From: Bog-756 sp963730685 | GTDB lineage: Bacteria; Actinomycetota; Acidimicrobiia; Acidimicrobiales; RAAP-2 | NCBI GenBank assembly: GCA_963730685.1 | Contig: CAVSSP010000001.1 | Coordinates: forward strand, 1,736,001 to 1,800,000 | Direction: 5' to 3' | Length of the DNA stretch: 64,000 nt | Shown: piece after piece, positions 25,266-33,370 of the stretch | How the letters are laid out: each line of letters opens with the position of its first letter | Position numbering within the stretch: position 1 is the stretch's first letter | Made by a program: the position numbers and the translations under genes | Notes under the pieces: generated by a model | Told to the model about the DNA's origin: nothing | The model's database searches: none | What the model saw: only the letters and a program-made list of their open reading frames with translations

Positions 25266-25832
25266 CTAGGCGGCCGGGAACGATCCTTGCTGCCAACCGA
25301 TAGCCGCCGAGGTCACCGGCCCGGCGACCGGGGGCGAGCCGAAGGCCGGGGCCGAGCAGGACGAAAGGTGCGTCTGGGCCCCGTACCAGGTCGCCCCGGC
25401 GGATTTCCAGGCCAGCCAGCAGGTGCCATCGGCCGAGTGATCGGCCAAGGTGACACTGCCACTTTGATTGTCCGCCGCCACACTGACCACGACCGGACTC
25501 GAACTGGGCCCGTCCACGAACGAGATCGAAGGATCGGAGCTCGCCAGCGCCGACGCACTGACGCCGCCATATCCCCCGGCCTGGGCGAGCGCGCCACCGG
25601 TGGCCGACAGTGCCGTCGTCAGCGACTGCTGGGCTTGGAGCGCATCGGCCTCGGCAACCCCGGGAGCGTTCGAGATGCTGGTGCTGGAGTTGCCACCTGA
25701 GTGGAGAGTGCTGCTCAGAAGGACGGCAACCAGCAAGGCCGCGGCCACCAGGCTGAGCATGGTGGCGATCATGGAGAAGCCCCCTTCGCCGACACGGCGG
25801 TCGGGGCGATCCAGTCGGGACCGAGGATCCAT
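25266..25832 (-). CDS. type IV pilin-like (pseudopilin) protein
   Basis: 188 residues. After a basic leader (RSRLDRPDRRVGEGG) comes GFSMIATMLSLVAAALLVAVLLSS, which resembles the prepilin peptidase site G|F plus hydrophobic alpha-1 helix of type IV pilins. The Glu normally at mature position 5 is Ala, as in some minor pilins. The rest is Ser/Ala-rich with two Cys (GTCWLAW; SSCSAPAF) and no known domain that I recognise. It would be exported and membrane-anchored before assembly. No other pilus genes are adjacent; the IS30 element lies 66 nt downstream and may have disrupted a former operon. Confidence 0.6.
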   Translation of the reverse strand: MDPRSRLDRPDRRVGEGGFSMIATMLSLVAAALLVAVLLSSTLHSGGNSSTSISNAPGVAEADALQAQQSLTTALSATGGALAQAGGYGGVSASALASSDPSISFVDGPSSSPVVVSVAADNQSGSVTLADHSADGTCWLAWKSAGATWYGAQTHLSSCSAPAFGSPPVAGPVTSAAIGWQQGSFPAA

Positions 25833-25937
25833 TCCCGTTACATCGGCTGACCGGTGGCCCTCACTTGAGGGATCGGACCTCTTCAGGGTCGGGCACAGAC
25901 CGAGGCCCAGGCCCCCACTTGACCGGGGAGGAAGGAC

Positions 25938-26342
25938 TCAGCTGTCCTCGGACTGCATCACGACCTTGTCGGCCTTGACCCGGAACTTCACCCGGACCTC
26001 GCCGGGCCGGCGCATCGGATACGTGTCGACGCCCAGGTACTTCTTGGCCAGGGAGTCGATGTGGGCGTCCGCTCCCTCCTCGGTCTCTTCCACCTGCCCC
26101 CGGACGACAACGACGTTGTAGGGGTCGTCGGGATCGACGACGGATACCGCCACGTGGGGGTTCTTCTCCAGATTGGCTGTCTTGGCCCGGCCCCGGGCGG
26201 TGTTGAAGACCAGGTCGTCGCCGTCGTGGTCGATCCACACCGGGGTCAGCTGGGGCCTTCCTTCGGCATCCACGGTCGCCACGCTGGCGATGATGGGGCG
26301 TTCGATGAGGGTCTTTGCCTTGGTGCTGAGGGTGGTGGTCAA
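25938..26342 (-). CDS. PNPOx-fold (pyridoxamine 5'-phosphate oxidase/F420-binding split-barrel) protein
   Basis: 134 residues: TLIERPIIASVATVDAEGRP, PQLTPVWIDHDGDDLVFNTARGR, AKTANLEKNPHVAVSVVDPDDPYN, VVVRGQVEE, YLGVDTYP. This is the typical flavin/F420-binding split beta-barrel family whose actinobacterial members often use F420 or bind haem or flavin. TTG at 26342 is chosen as start because GGAGGA lies upstream at about 26352-26357; the in-frame sequence further upstream is Pro-rich and unconserved. Specific cofactor and substrate are unknown. Confidence 0.85.
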   Translation of the reverse strand: MTTTLSTKAKTLIERPIIASVATVDAEGRPQLTPVWIDHDGDDLVFNTARGRAKTANLEKNPHVAVSVVDPDDPYNVVVVRGQVEETEEGADAHIDSLAKKYLGVDTYPMRRPGEVRVKFRVKADKVVMQSEDS

Positions 26343-26484
26343 AGGAATCGTTCCTCCAAAGTCGGGCCCGGTGGGCGCAGGCCAAGCGGGTTTCGGTCTC
26401 GGTTTCAGACCGCGGGGGCGGTCGGCACCGAGGTTACCCATGCCCGCGGAGGGTCCGAGCGGACGGCTCGGCGACCACCGCTGG

Positions 26485-26490
26485 TACGGT
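26485..26490 (+). promoter_or_regulatory. -10 box TACGGT of a leaderless promoter (nfo)
   Basis: TACGGT ends exactly six nt (GCCGGC) before the ATG of nfo; there is no Shine-Dalgarno sequence. Confidence 0.65.
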
Positions 26491-26496
26491 GCCGGC

Positions 26497-27369
26497 ATGC
26501 GCATCGGAGCCCACGTGCGGGCCGGCAAAGGCCTGGTCCCAGCGCTCGAGCACGGGGCAGAAATCGGTGCTGAGGTCGTGCAGATCTTCACCCAGAGTCC
26601 CCGCATGTGGAAGCCCTCACAGTACGGACCCGACGTACTCGAACGTTATCGACAGGCACAGGCCGAGCATCGCTCGGTGTCCTCTACGTACTGCCATGCC
26701 ACCTACCTGATCAACCTCGCCACGCCGGACCCGGTGCTGTCCGACAAGTCGCGGGCCTGTCTGAGCGCCAACCTGTCCACCGCCGAGGGCATGGGGGCCG
26801 ACGGGCTGGTGCTCCATATCGGGAGCCATCGGGGTAGCGGGTTCGAAGCCACGCTCCCCGGGGTGGTGGACGCGCTCGTCGAGGCGCTCGACTCTGTGGA
26901 GCAGGCGGAGGATCCGTGCCCGATCCTGCTGGAGAATGCCGCCGGTGCGGGCGACACCGTCGGTCGCTCGTTCGAGGAGCTGGCAGCGGTCATCGCCTCG
27001 GCCGGAGGCGACGAGCGCCTCGGAGTCTGCCTCGATACCCAGCACCTGTGGGCATCGGGCATCCCCTTCGCCACCATCGAGGACGCCGACGACCTTCTCG
27101 CCCTCATCTCGGACACCGTCGGTCTCGACCGGTTGCGTTGCATCCACCTCAACGACTCGAAGGTCGAGTTCGGGGCCAACCGGGACCGGCACGAGAACAT
27201 CGGGGCCGGCACCATCGGGGCCGACGGGTTGTCGGCGCTTCTCGGGCACCCCGACCTCCAGGGGCTCCCGGCCATCCTCGAGGTTCCCGGCGACGGCGAC
27301 GGCCCTCGCGTCAAGGATGTGAGGGCCGCCCGCAGGATATGGAAGAAGGGCGTGGCCCTTCGGTCCTGA
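26497..27369 (+). CDS. nfo: endonuclease IV (AP endonuclease)
   Basis: 290 residues, TIM-barrel: MRIGAHVRAGKGL, VQIFTQSPRMWKP, YCHATYLINLATPD, LVLHIGSHRG, ILLENAAGAGDTVG, VCLDTQHLWASG, RCIHLNDSKVEFGANRDRHENIGAGTIG, AILEVPGD. These carry the His/Glu/Asp residues that bind three zinc ions in the Xth/Nfo family. It cleaves at abasic sites in base-excision repair, complementing MutM in this window. Start set by the leaderless -10 box. Confidence 0.95.
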   Translation: MRIGAHVRAGKGLVPALEHGAEIGAEVVQIFTQSPRMWKPSQYGPDVLERYRQAQAEHRSVSSTYCHATYLINLATPDPVLSDKSRACLSANLSTAEGMGADGLVLHIGSHRGSGFEATLPGVVDALVEALDSVEQAEDPCPILLENAAGAGDTVGRSFEELAAVIASAGGDERLGVCLDTQHLWASGIPFATIEDADDLLALISDTVGLDRLRCIHLNDSKVEFGANRDRHENIGAGTIGADGLSALLGHPDLQGLPAILEVPGDGDGPRVKDVRAARRIWKKGVALRS

Positions 27370-27444
27370 CCCACCCGCCCGTGACCCACCCGCCCGTGAC
27401 CCACCCGCCCGTGACCCACCCGCCCGTGACCCGCCCGCCCGTGA
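27369..27444. repeat. 15-bp tandem repeat between nfo and znuA
   Basis: Five copies of a unit equivalent to CCGTGACCCACCCGC, the last slightly degenerate (CCGCCC), starting at the nfo stop codon. Noncoding, immediately upstream of the Zur-type operator. Confidence 0.85.
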
Positions 27445-27452
27445 CCGGGTTG

Positions 27453-27470
27453 TAATGAGAATCATTCTTA
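27453..27470 (+). promoter_or_regulatory. Zur/Fur-type operator upstream of znuA
   Basis: TAATGAGAATCATTCTTA contains the perfect palindrome AATGA-GAA-TCATT (27454-27466), closely resembling Fur-family boxes. It is AT-rich in GC-rich surroundings and ends 3 nt before the TACAGT -10 box, so bound repressor would block the promoter. A Fur-family regulator gene is four genes downstream. Confidence 0.8.
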
Positions 27471-27472
27471 TA

Positions 27473-27478
27473 TACAGT
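27473..27478 (+). promoter_or_regulatory. -10 box TACAGT of znuA (leaderless)
   Basis: TACAGT is followed after seven nt by GTG at 27486, which sets the preferred znuA start. The Zur box directly precedes it. Confidence 0.6.
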
Positions 27479-27485
27479 GGCACGA

Positions 27486-28460
27486 GTGGAGCGGACGGAT
27501 CAGCGACGGGGGATCGGCCGATGCGCACTGGCCTGGGCGGCCGCTCTGGCCCTGCTGCTGGGGACGACAGGCTGCGCGGCGAACGGTCGGCCGGCGGGGG
27601 CCACCGGATCGGGAGGCACGGCACGGGTCGTCGACGTCACGGCGGCGGAGAATTTCTGGGGCAGCATCGCCGCTCAGGTCGGCGGGGTCCATGCCCACGT
27701 TGTAAGCATCATTACCAATCCGAATACCGACCCCCACGCCTACGAACCCACCGCCATCGATGCCCGGACGCTGGCGGAGTCGGAGCTCGTGGTGGAGAAC
27801 GGCATCGGGTACGACCCCTGGGTGCCACGGCTCCTCGCCGCTGACCGGGGGAACCAGACCGTGTTGGACGTCGGGGGCGTTCTGGGTATCGCCCCGGGGG
27901 GCAATCCCCACCGCTGGTACGACCCGACCGACGTGCACCTGGTGGTGGCGCGGCTGGTGTCGGACTTCCAGGCCCTCGATCCGACCGACCGGGCCTACTT
28001 CGCCCGCCAGGGCACCCGCTTCGACACGGTCGATCTGGCCGCCTACAACCGGACCGTCGCCGCCATCCGGACCCGTTACGCAGGCACCCCGGTGGGTGCG
28101 TCGGAGTCCATCTTTGCCATGCTCGCCCCGGCGCTGGGGCTCGATCTGATCACCCCGACGTCGTTCCTCGACGACATCAGCGAGGGGAACGACGTATCCG
28201 TGGCCGACAAGGAGACCATCGACAACCAGATCCACCGCCACTTGATCGACATCTACGTCTACAACAGCCAGAACGTCACGCCCGACGTCCAGGCCCAGCT
28301 CGTCGAGGTCCGGGCCGAGGGCATTCCCGTGGCGACCATCACCGAGACCCTCCAACCCGCCACCAGCACCTTCCAGGCCTGGCAGACCCGGCAGCTGCGG
28401 GGGATCCAGACAGCCCTGATCCACTCCCGCGCCTCCCGGGGAGGAGTGGCGCATGGCTGA
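27486..28460 (+). CDS. znuA: zinc/manganese ABC transporter substrate-binding lipoprotein
   Basis: 324 residues. Lipoprotein signal: hydrophobic WAAALALLLGTTGC with the lipobox Cys, then a Gly/Ala-rich linker. Metal-site motifs are VVSIITNPNTDPHAYEPT, GGNPHRWYDPTD, and GASESIFAMLAPALGLD, where the third ligand position appears to be Glu instead of the His of classic ZnuA. It lacks an extended His-rich loop. It binds zinc (or Mn) outside the membrane for ZnuCB. GTG at 27486 is chosen by the leaderless promoter; GTG at 27477 is also in frame. The gene overlaps znuC by 8 nt. The Zur-type operator upstream argues for zinc. Confidence 0.9.
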   Translation: MERTDQRRGIGRCALAWAAALALLLGTTGCAANGRPAGATGSGGTARVVDVTAAENFWGSIAAQVGGVHAHVVSIITNPNTDPHAYEPTAIDARTLAESELVVENGIGYDPWVPRLLAADRGNQTVLDVGGVLGIAPGGNPHRWYDPTDVHLVVARLVSDFQALDPTDRAYFARQGTRFDTVDLAAYNRTVAAIRTRYAGTPVGASESIFAMLAPALGLDLITPTSFLDDISEGNDVSVADKETIDNQIHRHLIDIYVYNSQNVTPDVQAQLVEVRAEGIPVATITETLQPATSTFQAWQTRQLRGIQTALIHSRASRGGVAHG

Positions 28461-29295
28461 CGTCGAGCCGGTGGTGCGCCTGGAGGATGCCGCGGTTCGG
28501 CTCGGCGGCCGCACCGTGTGGTCGCACGTGGACCTCGAGGTCGGGGCCGGGCAGTTCGTGGCCGTGCTCGGGCCCAACGGTGCGGGCAAGTCCACGCTGA
28601 TCAAGGCGGTCCTGGGGATCCTGCCACTGGCCGAGGGCCGGGCCGACGTGCTCGGCCGGCCGCCAGGGGAGCGTGGAGCAGACATCGGCTACCTGCCCCA
28701 GCGGCGGAGCTTCGACCGCGGGCTCCGGGTCCGGGGTGTCGACGTGGTGCGTTTGGGGAGCGACGGGGACCGCTGGGGCCTTCCCGTTCCCGGCGGGGAC
28801 CGCCTCTTCTCCCGTCGGCGCTCCGAGCGTCGTCGGGTGGACGAAGTCATCGAACTGGTGGGCGCATCGTCGTTCGCCCACCGTCCCATCGGTCAGGTGT
28901 CCGGGGGAGAACAGCAGAGGCTGCTGATCGCCCAGGCCCTGGTCCGACGGCCGAGGCTCCTCCTACTCGACGAACCCCTCGACAGCCTGGACCTGCCCAA
29001 CCAGGCGGCGGTCGCCGCCCTCATCTCCGACATCAGCAGCGAGTACGGGATCACCGTCATGATCGTGGCCCACGACGTCAATCCCATCGTCTCGTATCTC
29101 GACGGAGTCGTCTACGTGGCCCGGGGCGGGGCGGTCAGCGGGCCGCTGGAGGAGGTGATCACCTCCGAGACGCTGAGTGAGCTCTACCAGACCCCCATCG
29201 AGGTGCTGCACACGGCGGCCGGGGGACTGGTCGTGGTGGGCCAGCCCGAGGCGCCGGCCCACCACGCCGACCGGCACACGGGGGAGCCCCACTGA
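28453..29295 (+). CDS. znuC: zinc ABC transporter ATP-binding protein
   Basis: 280 residues with Walker A GPNGAGKSTLIKAVLG, Q-loop GYLPQRRSFDRGL, signature VSGGEQQRLLIAQAL, Walker B LLLLDEPLDSLDLPNQ and the switch His in MIVAHDVNP. It energises metal import with two permease subunits encoded next. Overlaps at both ends (8 nt with znuA, TGATG with the permease) indicate a single operon. Confidence 0.95.
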   Translation: MADVEPVVRLEDAAVRLGGRTVWSHVDLEVGAGQFVAVLGPNGAGKSTLIKAVLGILPLAEGRADVLGRPPGERGADIGYLPQRRSFDRGLRVRGVDVVRLGSDGDRWGLPVPGGDRLFSRRRSERRRVDEVIELVGASSFAHRPIGQVSGGEQQRLLIAQALVRRPRLLLLDEPLDSLDLPNQAAVAALISDISSEYGITVMIVAHDVNPIVSYLDGVVYVARGGAVSGPLEEVITSETLSELYQTPIEVLHTAAGGLVVVGQPEAPAHHADRHTGEPH

Positions 29296-30194
29296 TGGCC
29301 CGGGCCTGGAGCGATCTCCATCAGATGTTCGGGCTCCACTTCATGGTCAACGCCTTCCGGGCCGGCACCATCGTGGCCGTGGTCGCCGGCGCTGTCGGCT
29401 GGTTCATGGTGCTCAGGCGACAGAGCTTCGCCGGGCACACCCTCGCCGTGGTGTCGTTCCCCGGGGCGGCCGCCGCGGTGTGGTTGGGCGTCAGCGCCAC
29501 GGCCGGCTACTTCGCCGGGAGCATCCTCGCCGCCCTGGTCATCGCCATGGTGCCCCGGTCGTCGTCGGGCCGGGCCCGCAGTCAGGAGTCGGCGGTGATC
29601 GGCACCGTCCAGGCGTTCGCCCTGGCCTGCGGTGTCCTGTTCGTCAGTCTGTACGGTGGCTTCCTCGACAGCCTCACCGGGCTGCTGTTCGGGACGTTCC
29701 TCGGCATCTCCGACGGCCAGGTGGCGGTACTGGGGGTGGTGGCGGTGGTCGTCCTGGTGGTGCTGGCGGTGACGGCCAGGCCCTTGTTCTTCGCCACGAT
29801 CGACGCCGATGTGGCCTCCGCCCGGCGTGTGCCGGTCCGGGCCCTCTCGATCGTCTTCCTCGTCCTACTCGGGTGCACGGCCGCCGAGGTGAGCCAGATC
29901 ACCGGTGCCCTCTTGGTGTTCGCCCTCCTGGTCATGCCGGCCGCCGCCGCCCAGCAGCTGGCGGTGCGCCCGGCGGTGAGCTTCGTGATCACCATCGTCT
30001 TGGCGTTGGTGGTGACGTGGTCGTCGCTGGTGGTGTCGTACTTCTCGGTGTATCCGGTCGGCTTCTATGTCTCGACCATCGGATTCACCGTGTACGTGGC
30101 CGCCGCCGCCGGTCGGGCCGTGACGGACCGGCGGGGTGCCCGGCGGGCCCGCCCGCACCTCAGGTCGGATGCCGGGGCACCGGTCGGCGCGTGA
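29295..30194 (+). CDS. znuB: zinc/manganese ABC transporter permease 1
   Basis: 299 residues with about eight hydrophobic segments (for example AGTIVAVVAGAVGWFMVL, VVAVVVLVVLAVTARPLFF, ITGALLVFALLVMPAAAAQQL). The signature LLVMPAAAAQQL near residue 210 is typical of the ABC-3 family permeases. It overlaps znuC at the start (TGATG) and the second permease at the stop (GTGA), so all are coupled. Confidence 0.93.
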   Translation: MARAWSDLHQMFGLHFMVNAFRAGTIVAVVAGAVGWFMVLRRQSFAGHTLAVVSFPGAAAAVWLGVSATAGYFAGSILAALVIAMVPRSSSGRARSQESAVIGTVQAFALACGVLFVSLYGGFLDSLTGLLFGTFLGISDGQVAVLGVVAVVVLVVLAVTARPLFFATIDADVASARRVPVRALSIVFLVLLGCTAAEVSQITGALLVFALLVMPAAAAQQLAVRPAVSFVITIVLALVVTWSSLVVSYFSVYPVGFYVSTIGFTVYVAAAAGRAVTDRRGARRARPHLRSDAGAPVGA

Positions 30195-31147
30195 CAACCG
30201 TGCTGACGACCATCGACCCGCTGGTGGGGTTGGCCCACCTGTGGGACCACCCGTTCCTGCGCCTGGCGCTCGGCGCCGGGACGTGCATCGCATTGGCGGC
30301 CGGACTGATCGGGTACGTGGTGGTGCTGCGGGGGCAGGTGTTCACCGGGGACGCCCTCTCCCACGTGGCGTTCACCGGCGCCCTGGCCGCCCTGGCCTTC
30401 GGGGTCGATCTTCGGGTGGGGCTGTACGGGGCGTGCGTGTCCTTCGCCATCCTGATGGCGCTTCTCGGTCGTCGGGCCGGGGCCGACGACTCGGTGATCG
30501 GCAGCGTCTTCGCCTGGATACTCGGGCTCGGAGCACTGTTCTTGTCCATCTTCACCACCGCCCAGAGCGGATCGGGGGGCGCCGGGGGCGACGCCGGTGT
30601 CAATGTCCTGTTCGGCTCCATCCTGGGCCTCTCATCGTCCCAGGCCATCAGCGACTCGATCGTGGCGCTGGCGGTCGCCGGACTGGTCGTGGCCATGGGC
30701 CGGCCGTTGGTCTTCGCCAGCCTGGACCCGGACGTGGCCGCCGCCCGGGGCGTGCCGGTTCGGTTCCTCGGCTATGCCTTCTTCGTACTCTTGGGAGTGA
30801 CGGCCGGTGTGGCCACCCAGGCCGTGGGGGCGCTCTTGCTGCTGGGGCTGCTGGCCGCCCCGGCCGGTGCCAGCCAGCTCCTCACCGCACGGCCCTTCGC
30901 CGGCCTGTGGCTGTCGGGGGGCATCGCCGTCCTCGCCATGTGGGGTGGCCTGGTGGTGGCCACGGTGGCTCCCCGGGTCCCGCCCAGCTTCGGGATCCTG
31001 GCTGTGGCCACCGTCACCTACGGGGTCGCCGGTGCGGTCGCGGTGGCTCGCGCCCGCCGGCGCAACCGGACCCCCGGCGTCGGTGGAGGAGCCGGAATGG
31101 CGTCCCGTCACGCCCGGGAGGAGCTCGGTGTTTCCCGGACCCCGTAG
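30191..31147 (+). CDS. zinc/manganese ABC transporter permease 2
   Basis: 318 residues, ABC-3 family: LAAGLIGYVVVLRGQVFTGDALSHVAFTGALAA near the N-terminus and QAVGALLLLGLLAAPAGASQLLT as the conserved cytoplasmic-loop/TM signature. Having two distinct permease genes implies a heterodimeric channel (ZnuB1-ZnuB2 or MntB/MntC type) rather than the ZnuB homodimer of E. coli. The GTG start overlaps the previous stop by 4 nt. The C-terminal 25 residues are hydrophilic. Confidence 0.92.
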   Translation: MTTVLTTIDPLVGLAHLWDHPFLRLALGAGTCIALAAGLIGYVVVLRGQVFTGDALSHVAFTGALAALAFGVDLRVGLYGACVSFAILMALLGRRAGADDSVIGSVFAWILGLGALFLSIFTTAQSGSGGAGGDAGVNVLFGSILGLSSSQAISDSIVALAVAGLVVAMGRPLVFASLDPDVAAARGVPVRFLGYAFFVLLGVTAGVATQAVGALLLLGLLAAPAGASQLLTARPFAGLWLSGGIAVLAMWGGLVVATVAPRVPPSFGILAVATVTYGVAGAVAVARARRRNRTPGVGGGAGMASRHAREELGVSRTP

Positions 31148-31150
31148 TGT
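31145..31150 (+). promoter_or_regulatory. -10 box TAGTGT of zur (leaderless)
   Basis: TAGTGT overlaps the stop codon of the upstream permease gene and ends seven nt before the ATG of zur. The regulator can therefore be expressed separately from the Zur-controlled operon. Confidence 0.55.
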
Positions 31151-31157
31151 CTCGGGC

Positions 31158-31610
31158 ATGCACGGTGACGCTGCGGTCCACGAGCAGGTCGCCCTGCGTC
31201 TGGCCGGCCTCGAGCAGCGCTACACCCCGATGCGCCGGGCCTTGGTCTCGACCCTGGCCGACGCCGGCAGGCCGCTGTCGATCCCCGAGATCCTTGCGTC
31301 GAACGCCGAGCTGCCCCAGAGCACCGCCTATCGCACCGTCACCGCCCTCATCGACGCCGGCGTGGTCTGCCGGGTGACCGGGGTCGACGACCACGGGCGG
31401 TTCGAGTTGGCCGAGGAGCTGGCCGGCCACCACCACCATCTGGCCTGTGGACGGTGCGGGAAGGTCGAGGACGTGGCCCCGTCGCCCCGCCTCGAACGGG
31501 CCATGGCCGAGGCGGCCCGGGTGGTGGCCGAGGAGCAGGGGTACGAGGTGACCGGTCACCAATTCGACCTGTTCGGGCTGTGTCCCTCGTGCCGCGCCGT
31601 CGACGGCTGA
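31158..31610 (+). CDS. zur: Fur-family zinc uptake regulator (Zur)
   Basis: 150 residues: winged helix RYTPMRRALVSTLADAGRPLSIPEIL, QSTAYRTVTALIDAGVVCRV, then the metal-binding dimerisation domain GHHHHLACGRCGKVEDV (HHHH and CxxC) and FGLCPSCRAVDG (second CxxC). The two CxxC pairs form the structural zinc site of Fur/Zur proteins. Position directly after a zinc ABC operon with a matching operator makes Zur the best assignment. It represses uptake genes when zinc is sufficient. Confidence 0.9.
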   Translation: MHGDAAVHEQVALRLAGLEQRYTPMRRALVSTLADAGRPLSIPEILASNAELPQSTAYRTVTALIDAGVVCRVTGVDDHGRFELAEELAGHHHHLACGRCGKVEDVAPSPRLERAMAEAARVVAEEQGYEVTGHQFDLFGLCPSCRAVDG

Positions 31611-31766
31611 CCGGCCTCCGCCGATCGGGTCCTCTGATCGACGCGTCCCCGGGGAACGGCGACGTCGCCGGGCCCGGGCCGGTCGGACCCGGTTGCCGGA
31701 TCACGCTAGGGTCGCCGCGTCGCCGGCCGGGAGATCGTCCGGAACCGAGAGTGAGAGGATGCCACC

Positions 31767-33158
31767 ATGACCACCGACACCCGTGTGGAGACCGACAGCA
31801 TGGGGGCCATCGAGGTGCCCGCCGACCGGTACTGGGGGGCCCAGACCGCCCGCTCGCTCCACCACTTCCCGATCGGTGACGATCGGATGCCGGTGCCGCT
31901 GATCCGTGCCATCGGTGTGTTGAAGGAGGCCTCGGCCCAGGTCAACGCCGACCTGGGGAAGATGTCGCCCGAGACGTCGGCGCTGATCATCGCCGCCGCC
32001 CGGGAGGTCGCCGAGGGGAAACTCAACGACCACTTCCCCCTCAGCGTCTGGCAGACGGGCAGCGGCACCCAGTCGAACATGAATGCCAACGAGGTCATCT
32101 CCAACCGTGCCATCGAGATGGCGGGCGGCGAGATGGGCTCGAAGGCGCCGGTGCACCCGAACGACGACGTCAACATGTCCCAGTCGTCCAACGACACGTT
32201 CCCGACCGCCATGCACATCGCCGCCGTGGAGGAGATCACCCACAAGCTGCTTCCCTCCATCCGCCACCTCCGCAACACCCTCCAGGCCAAGGCCGACGCC
32301 TATGCCGGCATCACCAAGATCGGCCGCACCCACCTGATGGACGCCGTCCCCCTGACCCTGGGCCAGGAGTTCTCCGGGTACGTCGCCCAACTCGATGCCG
32401 ACATCCGCCGGATCGAGTTCACCCTTGACGACCTCTACGAGCTGGCCGCCGGCGGGACCGCCGTGGGAACCGGGCTCAACACCCATCCCGAATTCGGGGT
32501 CCGGGTGGCGTCGGCCATCGCCGAGCTGACCGGTCTCCCGTTCGTGACCGCCCCCAACAAGTTCGCCGCCCTGGCCGCCCACGACGCCCTGGTGTCGACG
32601 AGCGGGGCGCTGCGGACCCTGGCCGCCTCCCTCATCAAGATCGCCGACGACCTGCGGTGGTTGGGTTCGGGCCCGCGCAGCGGTCTGGGTGAGCTGAACC
32701 TCCCCGAGAACGAGCCCGGCTCCTCGATCATGCCCGGCAAGGTGAACCCGACCCAGAGCGAGGCGATGATCATGGTGTGCATCCAGGTGTACGGCAACGA
32801 CGCCGCCGTCGCCATGGCCGGCGCCCGGGGCAATTTGGAGCTGAACGTGGCCAAGCCGGTCATCATCCACAACGTGCTGCACTCGGTCCGGCTGCTCGGC
32901 GAAGCCTCGGACACGTTCACCCGATTCTGCGTCGAGGGGCTGCAACCGAACGAGGGGCGGATCCGCCAGCACCTCGAGAACTCCCTCATGTTGGTCACCG
33001 CGCTCAACCCGCTGATCGGCTACGACCGCGCCGCCGAGGTGGCGAAGAAGGCCCACAAGGAGGGATCCACCCTCCGGGAGTCGGTGGTCGCCCTCGGCTA
33101 CCTGACCGGCGAGCAGTTCGACGAGGCGGTGCGACCCGAGTCGATGACCCACCCCTGA
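31767..33158 (+). CDS. fumC: class II fumarate hydratase
   Basis: 463 residues. Key motifs: GAIEVPADRYWGAQTARSL, QTGSGTQSNMNANEVI, NMSQSSNDTFPTAMHIA, KIGRTHLMDAVPLTLGQEFSG, and the family signature GSSIMPGKVNPTQSE with the catalytic Ser in the loop. It interconverts fumarate and malate in the TCA cycle as a homotetramer without iron. A TAGGGT box at 31707-31712 would give a leader of about 50 nt; GAGAGGATGCC precedes the ATG. The gene stands alone. Confidence 0.97.
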   Translation: MTTDTRVETDSMGAIEVPADRYWGAQTARSLHHFPIGDDRMPVPLIRAIGVLKEASAQVNADLGKMSPETSALIIAAAREVAEGKLNDHFPLSVWQTGSGTQSNMNANEVISNRAIEMAGGEMGSKAPVHPNDDVNMSQSSNDTFPTAMHIAAVEEITHKLLPSIRHLRNTLQAKADAYAGITKIGRTHLMDAVPLTLGQEFSGYVAQLDADIRRIEFTLDDLYELAAGGTAVGTGLNTHPEFGVRVASAIAELTGLPFVTAPNKFAALAAHDALVSTSGALRTLAASLIKIADDLRWLGSGPRSGLGELNLPENEPGSSIMPGKVNPTQSEAMIMVCIQVYGNDAAVAMAGARGNLELNVAKPVIIHNVLHSVRLLGEASDTFTRFCVEGLQPNEGRIRQHLENSLMLVTALNPLIGYDRAAEVAKKAHKEGSTLRESVVALGYLTGEQFDEAVRPESMTHP

Positions 33159-33250
33159 CCCACTCCTGACCCACTCCGCACCCACCGCCGACCACCTCCG
33201 ACCACTCCGGGTCGTGACCGGCGCAAAGGGTGCCGCCGGCGGCCAGAACC

Positions 33251-33256
33251 TATACT
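33251..33256 (+). promoter_or_regulatory. -10 box TATACT upstream of the P450 gene
   Basis: TATACT stands out in GC-rich DNA 114 nt before the P450 start, implying a leadered transcript, unlike many genes here. No clear -35 is seen. Confidence 0.45.
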
Positions 33257-33370
33257 CCGGCACGATCAGCCCGTTCTCCTTCGGCCACCGACGGGGACCA
33301 CCGGGATCCGGTGTCGCCACCGGCCTCCCGGGGCGCGGCACCGCACCGAGACGAGACCCGGGGGACCCCC

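Noticed and set aside
27369..27444. Possible CRISPR-like array between nfo and znuA
   Set aside because: The units are contiguous 15-bp copies without unique spacers, and no cas genes are nearby.
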